Shown here: positions 58,515 to 64,000 of the stretch, piece by piece
Layout: every line of letters begins with the position of its first letter
How positions within the stretch are numbered: the stretch's first letter is position 1
NCBI RefSeq assembly: GCF_014898055.3
Contig: NW_023604295.1
Coordinates: 98,099,591 to 98,163,590 of the forward strand
Direction of reading: 5' to 3'
Length of the DNA stretch: 64,000 bases
DNA from: Talpa occidentalis
Taxonomy: Eukaryota > Chordata > Mammalia > Eulipotyphla > Talpidae
Position numbers and translations under genes: made by a program
The notes under the pieces: model-generated
The model's input: the letters and a program-made list of their open reading frames with translations, nothing else
Databases searched by the model: none
What the model was told of the DNA's origin: nothing

Positions 58515-58962
58515 GGGGAGTCAAAAACAGTGAAGAACACAAGGGAATATGGTGATGGTCCATGGGAGATATGGTGGCAGGAGAACTATGGGGACTAAAA
58601 TGATGTAAGGAAAAAAATTTAATTAATAAAATATAAAAAGATTGCTGGGCCTCCCTGGTGGCCCAGGGGTTAAAGTCTCAGCACCATCAAGCTATCACCA
58701 GCCACTGTGGCATGAGTTCAATCCCTTGGCCAGGGAACTAACCCACATAGCCCAGCAGTCCTTTCCTGCCTCACCCACTGCTCCCCTCAGCAGTGTATTT
58801 CAGTAGATTCGCCTGTTCTGCTCCCCACTCTGTCTCTGGTGAATCCTCTCACTCCTTGCACCTCTGTCCTACAACCCAGTTCTTATATGTATAAATAAAT
58901 AAAAATAAATCTTTAATTAAAAAATAAAATAAAATTAGCATGATATCTATGTATTTAAAAAA
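58515..58962 (+). mobile_element. older L1 3' end inside L1M
   Basis: The part at 58540-58600, 'ggtgatggtccatgggaga' and 'aactatggggactaaaatg', matches the 3' UTR of the older L1 type at 39880-39930. It is followed by an A/T-rich tail that took up a SINE. A decayed duplication flanks it (atactgctgtgtctt at 58500-58514, atattgccgtgtcctt at 58963-58978). Confidence 0.7.
58647..58920 (+). mobile_element. tRNA-derived SINE in an L1 tail
   Basis: It begins 'gggcctccctggtggcccag' and ends 'aaataaaaataaatcttt'. It lies in the A-rich tail of the older L1 end, making a three-level nest (L1M, L1, SINE). No clear duplication can be read in the A/T-rich flanks. Confidence 0.92.
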
Positions 58963-59753
58963 ATATTGCCGTGTCCTTTTGGTGGATTGATCCTATTATC
59001 ACTCTACTATGTCCTTCTTTGTCTCTGGAAATTTTCTTTGCTCTGAAATCTATTTTATCTGATATACTAAAGCCCCTTCTTCCCTTCTTCCTTCTTTTGA
59101 TTAATTTTTATATAATAATCAAATTGCTTTCAATCTGCCTATATATTTGAAGTGAATTTCTTATAAATAGCATGTGATTGGGTCAGTTTTTAATACACTC
59201 TACCACTCTCTGTATTTAAACCATTTACATATAATATAATTATTGACTTGTCAAGTTTTTCATTTTCTATTTTATTTTTTGTTTTCTTTTTGTTCTGTTG
59301 TTACTTCTCGGCTTCCTTTTTTTTTTGCCTTTAAGTGAGGTAATTGAACATTTTTAAGAATTCCATTTTGATTTTACAATGTATTTTAGTATATCTTTTT
59401 GTGCAACCTTTTAGTTGCTGGTCTAGGTATACCATTTATACATAATATCGCAAACTTCAGATATGTTTATTTTACGACTTCTAGAGAAATATAAAAAATT
59501 TTCCTCCATGTACATTTAGAGCTGTGTCAGACACTGGTATAATTTTTGTTTTAATTATCAAACATAATATGGAAAACATAAGAGGAAAAGGAAAGCCTTT
59601 TGTATTTACCTGTATTTTGCTTACCACGTTCTTATTATTTCCTGATATTTCAAGTTTCCATCCTTCATCACTCCTCTGTTTAGAGAACTTCATTTCACCG
59701 TTCTTTTAGAGTAGGTGGGTGGTGACAAATTTTACTTCATCTGAAAATGTCTG

Positions 59754-59800
59754 GAGGTGGCTCTGTAGTACCAGGGGTAGTGCATTGGACTTCTAGTGAT
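59754..59800 (+). pseudogene. retroposed 5' part of tRNA-Arg (TCT), no tail
   Basis: From 59759 the sequence resembles the 5' half of mammalian tRNA-Arg-TCT. The stretch 'gcattggacttctagtga' matches the remembered gene exactly through the anticodon and into the start of the intron; the D arm has several changes. Copies of gaaaatgtctg (59743-59753) and gaaaagtgtctg (59801-59812) flank it. The 3' half and any A tail are absent. Five extra bases before 59759 could be leader sequence. It sits in the L1M element. Confidence 0.82.
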
Positions 59801-60461
59801 GAAAAGTGTCTGATTTTCCCCTTCAGTCCTGAAGGTTAATTTTGTTGGATAGAGGATGCGGGCTTGACTGTTCTTTCTTTCAGTAGATGAAAAATGGGCT
59901 TATTCCTTTGCATTCATGGTTTATGATAAGAAATCATCTTTCATCATTCAAATTGTTTTCCCAATGTCATTTCTCTCTTGCTGCTTTCAAGACTTCTTTA
60001 GTTTTCAGAAATTTGACCGTGATATAGTCTTAGTATGGATTTCTTTAGGTTACAATGTTTGGGATTCTCTCATCTTCTTAAATCTGTTGCTTTATGTCTT
60101 TTGTCATATTTTGGGCATTTCCAGCCTCTATTGTTTTGAATTCTTTTTCAGCCTTATCCTCTTTCTCCTCTTTCAGGTCTCTGATTACATGAATGTTCTT
60201 CTGTATAACTTTTGTTTCTTTCCTAAAGCTTTCCTTTTCCTTTTATTTTTCTAAGACTTTTTACTTTTCATTTATTTCAGTCATGTTCATAACTGCTCAT
60301 GTATCTTTTTTATGATGGCTACTGTAAAATCTTTGTCAGATAATTCTAACATGTCTGGCATCCTGGTGATACAATTCATTGTCTTTTTCCACTCTGTTTG
60401 AAATCTTCCTGACTCTTGATATCAGTGATTTTCACTTGAAATCTGGACACTTGAATATTAT

Positions 60462-60762
60462 GGGGTTTTTTGGGTGTTTTTTAAAGGATTTCTTTTTTTT
60501 TTTAAGATTTATTTATTTAATAATACAAGCACTGGGTACAGTCAGAAGCGTGGGAAGGTGAGAGAATTCACCAGAGCCAGAGCGGGGAACAGAACAGGCT
60601 GATCAATGAAGCACACTGCTGAGGGGAGCAGTGGGCGCGGCAGGAGAGCAGTCTGTCACACCATGTGGGACCCTCGCAGGTGGCCAGGGATCAAACCGGC
60701 ACTGCAGAGGCTGTGGGCAGCTCACAGCCCAGTGCTCAACCTCTGTGCCACCAGGGGAGGCC
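60462..60762 (-). mobile_element. tRNA-derived SINE inside L1M
   Basis: This minus-oriented copy has a T-rich tail (60462-60513) and the tRNA head at 60690-60762. A 14-bp duplication with one mismatch (cacttgaatattat, cacttggatattat) lies at 60448-60461 and 60763-60776. Confidence 0.95.
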
Positions 60763-61717
60763 CACTTGGATATTATTTTTAACTCTTGATATCACTTGAC
60801 TCTTCTGTTTTAGTTGATTTCCTCTAACACTACTCTAAATGCAGGGTTGGGGGAAGTAGAGGGCATATTATTGCCAGATGTGGACAGAAGTTCAGGTTCC
60901 CTATTCAGCTCCTTTGACACATGAGAGCAAGAGGTAGGAGGAAGCTCTTTTCACTGTTAAGTGGAGTAGAAGTTCAGCTTCCTACTAATACCACACTAGC
61001 TGGGAGGGGTAGAAATGTCTCATGCTGTCCCTCATATGGCCTCCACTGACATCATAGAGGTGAAGAGGTTGATGATCTCCTTACTGCTAGTTTTCCACTA
61101 TGCCTCCTCTGATACCACCACATCAGGAATAAAGGGCATCTCATTATTAACAAATAGAGGTGGAAGTCCAGGCTCCCTACATGTGCTATGGAGGTAGGGA
61201 GCTCTCTATCAGTCAGTGGGTATTTAGATTCCAACTCTTTATTTGGCCTTCTCTGACACCACCACAATGGGAGGGTTGAGACACCTTATAGCAGTTTGGA
61301 AGGTTGGAAGTCTAGGCTTGCTGCTCATCTTTGCTGGTATGAGTGAAGAGAGAAAGTAGAGGTTTGTTTTGTTTTTCCTGTGGTATTTGTCCAGAGTAGA
61401 GCAATTTTCATCAGTCAGTTTGCTGACTTTCTAGGCTTCCCCTTCCTGGTCCATTGATTAGTGAGAACAGGCCTTTATTTGAGCTGTTTTTTTGTTTGGG
61501 CCCATTGGTGTTTCCAGGTTGCTGCTTTCTGTAGCAACAAACCTGGAATATGTAGTACAAAAATGAGAACCTTGGGAACTCCCATTAAGTCGTTACTTTG
61601 GTCCAAAGGCCCTAGCTGATCTATTATACTTAGGCAGAAGACTATGGGAAAATGCATCTACTTAATTTACCTGGAAGTGGAAATCAAGGCTTATATTCAC
61701 TAATTTTAAAACATCTT

Positions 61718-61987
61718 TTTTTTTAAAGATTTTTTATTTATTTTTATACAATAATGGGGTACAGGCCAGAGGTGCCAGAGGGTGAGAGGATTCACCAGAG
61801 ACTGAGCAGGGAGCAGAACAGGCAGACAACAGAAATATACTGCTGAAGGGAGCAGTGGGCGCTACAGGAGAAGTCTGCCACACCATGTGGGATTCTTGCC
61901 AGCCGGCAGGGATCAAACCGGCACTGCAGAGGCTGCAGAAAGCTCTACAGCGCAGTGCTCAACCCGCTGTGTCACCAGGGAGGCCCC
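61718..61987 (-). mobile_element. tRNA-derived SINE
   Basis: This minus-oriented copy has a perfect 12-bp duplication (ttaaaacatctt) at 61706-61717 and 61988-61999. The tail shows reversed TTTATT units and AAAGA, and the head ends 'ccagggaggcccc'. The sequence is moderately diverged. Confidence 0.95.
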
Positions 61988-62214
61988 TTAAAACATCTTG
62001 AACTACTGAATTCTCTAGTCTATGTCCAGAGTTTTCTTTTTCTTCACTTTTATCTACTCAGTAACTAGAAAAGACCCCTTCTATGTTTTCACTGGAATAA
62101 TAATTATAGAATAGTTGACCATAAATTAGAGATTGGAAGAGAGGAAGGTGCAGCAAGGGGTAAAAGTATGGGGTGGGGAAAAAAATTGAGATTTTTTTTT
62201 TTTTTAGAGATACC

Positions 62215-62360
62215 TTCATTTCAAATATATTATCTTTGTGACTCTTGCAGCAATCCATGAGTTAGGTATTCTTATCATTTTACATTAAAACGACTCAGAT
62301 TGCTAAATGTGATGAATTTCCCCAAGTTAAGAAGCTATGTCAGTCCCCTTTATAAGAAAA
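62215..62360 (+). repeat. MIR fragment
   Basis: 'tattcttatcattttacatt' followed by 'atttccccaagttaagaagc' fits a diverged MIR. Confidence 0.55.
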
Positions 62361-62770
62361 GCAGATTCTCCCAGAATCTCTACCAGCCAACTTCTATTTC
62401 AGATCACTACTACCAGTAGCCATTCCTCACTGCAACCAAATCTGAAAAATGAAGTCAGTATTTAAAATGGATTGCAATAAGGAAAAAGGTTTAAGAATGA
62501 CCATTGGATCCACCACCTTAATCTATGACTGTTAACCAGGGACCTCCTTCCTCCACAGGCTTACCCAAATCTCCAGGGAATCTACTTCATTTTTAAAAGA
62601 CATGTTCAATATGCTTCCATATTTGGGAGCTTTAAAATGAATAATAACCATAAATAAAGTGAAATTTAATGTCTACTTGACATTTGAGAATCTGTGAAAG
62701 ATATAATGTTCTGTACAGTGGCTGGGAGAATATTTATATTTCACAAGAGGGGGCAAGAATCTAAAAAGGG

Positions 62771-63042
62771 GGCCTCCCTGGTGGCGCAGCGGTTGAGTGC
62801 TGGGTTGCGAAGCTGCCCGCAGCCTCTGCAGCGCCGGTTCGATCCCTGGCCACCGGGTGAGGGTCCCACATGGCCCGCAGACCTCTCCTGCCACCTGCTG
62901 CTCCCCTCAGCAGTGTACTTCGGTCCTTCTGCCTGCTCTGCTCCCCGCTCTGGCTCTGGTGAATTCTCTCACCCTCCCGTGCTTCTGACTGTACCCAGTT
63001 CTTGTATAAATAAATAAATAAATCTTTAAAAAAAAAAAAAAA
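62771..63042 (+). mobile_element. tRNA-derived SINE, youngest copy
   Basis: This copy has a perfect 16-bp duplication (aagaatctaaaaaggg at 62755-62770 and 63043-63058), the best-preserved pol III boxes and a pure A17 tail. The tail region is (AATAAA)n followed by TCTTT, the signature of T+ class SINEs, whose pol III transcripts can be polyadenylated. It is the best local reference for the family. Confidence 0.97.
62782..62846 (+). promoter_or_regulatory. pol III internal promoter (A and B boxes) of the SINE
   Basis: The A box is tggcgcagcgg at 62782-62792 and the B box is ggttcgatccc at 62836-62846. Both match the consensus for tRNA-type promoters, so this copy could still be transcribed. 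Other copies here have one or both boxes altered. Confidence 0.85.
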
Positions 63043-63058
63043 AAGAATCTAAAAAGGG

Positions 63059-64000
63059 CCAAAAGCATGACATCAGAAATTGAATACCAGGGGCACTATT
63101 ACGAGATAATACCTGTACCATAATCTGCTGTTTACAAGCTGGAGATCCAGGAAAGCCTGTGGTATAATTCAATCTGAGTTCAAAAGGCTGAGAACGAGGA
63201 AAACTGATGATCTAAGTTAAAGTTAAGAGCAGAAGGTGATGTCCCATTTCAATCAGGCAGAGAGTAAATTCTCTCTTTACCTTTTTGTTCTGTTAAGGCC
63301 CTCAAGAGATAGGAGCTGTCCACCTACACTGGGGAGGTTATCTGCTTTATTCAGGGCAACTCAAAAATGCTAATTTCATCTGGAAATACCCTCACATATA
63401 CCCTCAGAAATAATGTTTAGTCACAAAACTGGGTACCTGTGATCCTATGAAGTTAACACATAACAATTAACCATCACATTAACAAATATCCTGAAAGTTA
63501 GGGGAATATGAATGGCTACATATAAAAGTGAGCTAACCACCTCCTTGTCAACTATATCTATTGAAGGAAGCCAATGTGTTCTCTTCACCTGCCTAGAGTC
63601 TAGTTGAAAATTGTCACAATTAGCCTGGTAACAGTTTTATCTATTCCTAAGCTATAAGGGACATCTATAGGGGGAGAGAGAAATGGAGACACATCCTCCC
63701 AACCATGGCAGGGCTAAGTGCCTTGTTTGGCTGTGTTTTCCTCCAGGGTCTCTTGGCACACAGACAGTCAAGCTCAGGTAATTTCAGAAAAAGATCTTCC
63801 ACTCTACATGATTGCTAATTGCCTAAGGAGCAACGCACAGTAGAAATAGCAAGCAGATATGAAACTCCAAATGTTGGTGATAACTGTATTTAACCTTTTC
63901 TAAAGAAACAGTACAGAGGTTTTAATACTTTGGTTGGGGAGGGACCCCAATATGTGAAAAAAGAAAAGGCAATTGCTGACAGAGTCACTTTCCACCTGAA
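63059..64000. other. no gene recognised
   Basis: Unassigned, apparently single-copy sequence up to the window end. Confidence 0.4.

Larger units (their letters stand above)
58205..61480 (-). repeat. ancient L1M element, 3' UTR region, with later insertions
   Basis: On the plus strand the sequence follows the reversed L1M 3' region: 'ttgaagtctccaaatataat', 'aattttctttgctctgaaat', 'tctctcttgctgctttcaag' and 'attctctcatcttcttaaa'. The right part (60840-61480) has degenerate repeats built on 'agttcaggctccctac' and 'ggcctcctctgacaccacc'. Four later insertions lie inside: an L1 end with a SINE, a tRNA half and another SINE. Confidence 0.7.

Noticed and set aside
1..64000. CRISPR arrays, bacterial operons, integrons or phage modules
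   Set aside because: The window is mammalian. No regularly spaced repeats with unique spacers were seen, and all long open frames belong to L1 or ERV elements.

Overview
The window is non-coding DNA from a eutherian mammal, packed with transposable elements. The evidence is several L1 LINEs (young and old), MIR, L2, MER5 and MER20 fossils, one tRNA-derived SINE family with an (AATAAA)n-TCTTT tail, and a gammaretrovirus-like endogenous provirus. The SINE is not the Alu, B1/B2, ERE, dog/cat CAN or bovine type. I read this as a probable laurasiatherian but cannot name the species. I found no host protein-coding exon, so the window is most likely intergenic or inside a large intron.

Layout. 1-5150 holds an L1 3' end and a 5'-truncated, internally deleted L1. 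5151-9523 is old LINE (L1M, L2) debris with one SINE, a tiny L1 3' end and a TG/TA/CA microsatellite. 9524-13341 is an older 5'-truncated L1 split by a SINE. 13342-21160 is mostly unassigned DNA with MIRs and a polypurine block. 21170-30570 is a nest: an ancient repeat was entered by an ERV-F-like provirus (minus strand, 22426-30003, tRNA-Phe primer site) and by a solo LTR of a second family. That solo LTR was later entered by another solo LTR of its own family in the opposite direction. A third solo LTR and a SINE sit inside the provirus. 30570-35422 carries MIR, MER20 and a possible old LTR. 35423-40040 is one old L1 with a twin-priming inversion, split by a younger L1. 40052-52220 is mainly single-copy DNA with MIRs, MER5, a palindromic transposon fossil, a SINE and a retroposed half of tRNA-Cys. 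52235-57823 is a full-length L1 with an intact ORF1, a nearly intact ORF2 and a 3' transduction. 58205-61480 is an old minus-strand L1M carrying a younger L1 3' end, two SINEs and a retroposed half of tRNA-Arg. The remainder has two more SINEs and a MIR.

How the parts relate. Nearly every young insertion (SINEs, L1s, tRNA halves) is bounded by 11-17 bp target-site duplications, as expected if L1 machinery mobilised them all. The three solo LTRs have 4-bp duplications and the provirus a 5-bp one, as expected for retroviral integrase. The duplications allow the order of insertion to be read directly. I found no sign of a new functional gene system. The most noteworthy items are the two tailless tRNA 5'-half retrocopies, the L1 3' transduction, the repeated 5' UTR of the full-length L1, the LTR-in-LTR nest and the twin-primed L1 split by another L1.

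All alignments were made by eye. Old-repeat boundaries are approximate, and family names for ancient repeats are recalled, not searched.
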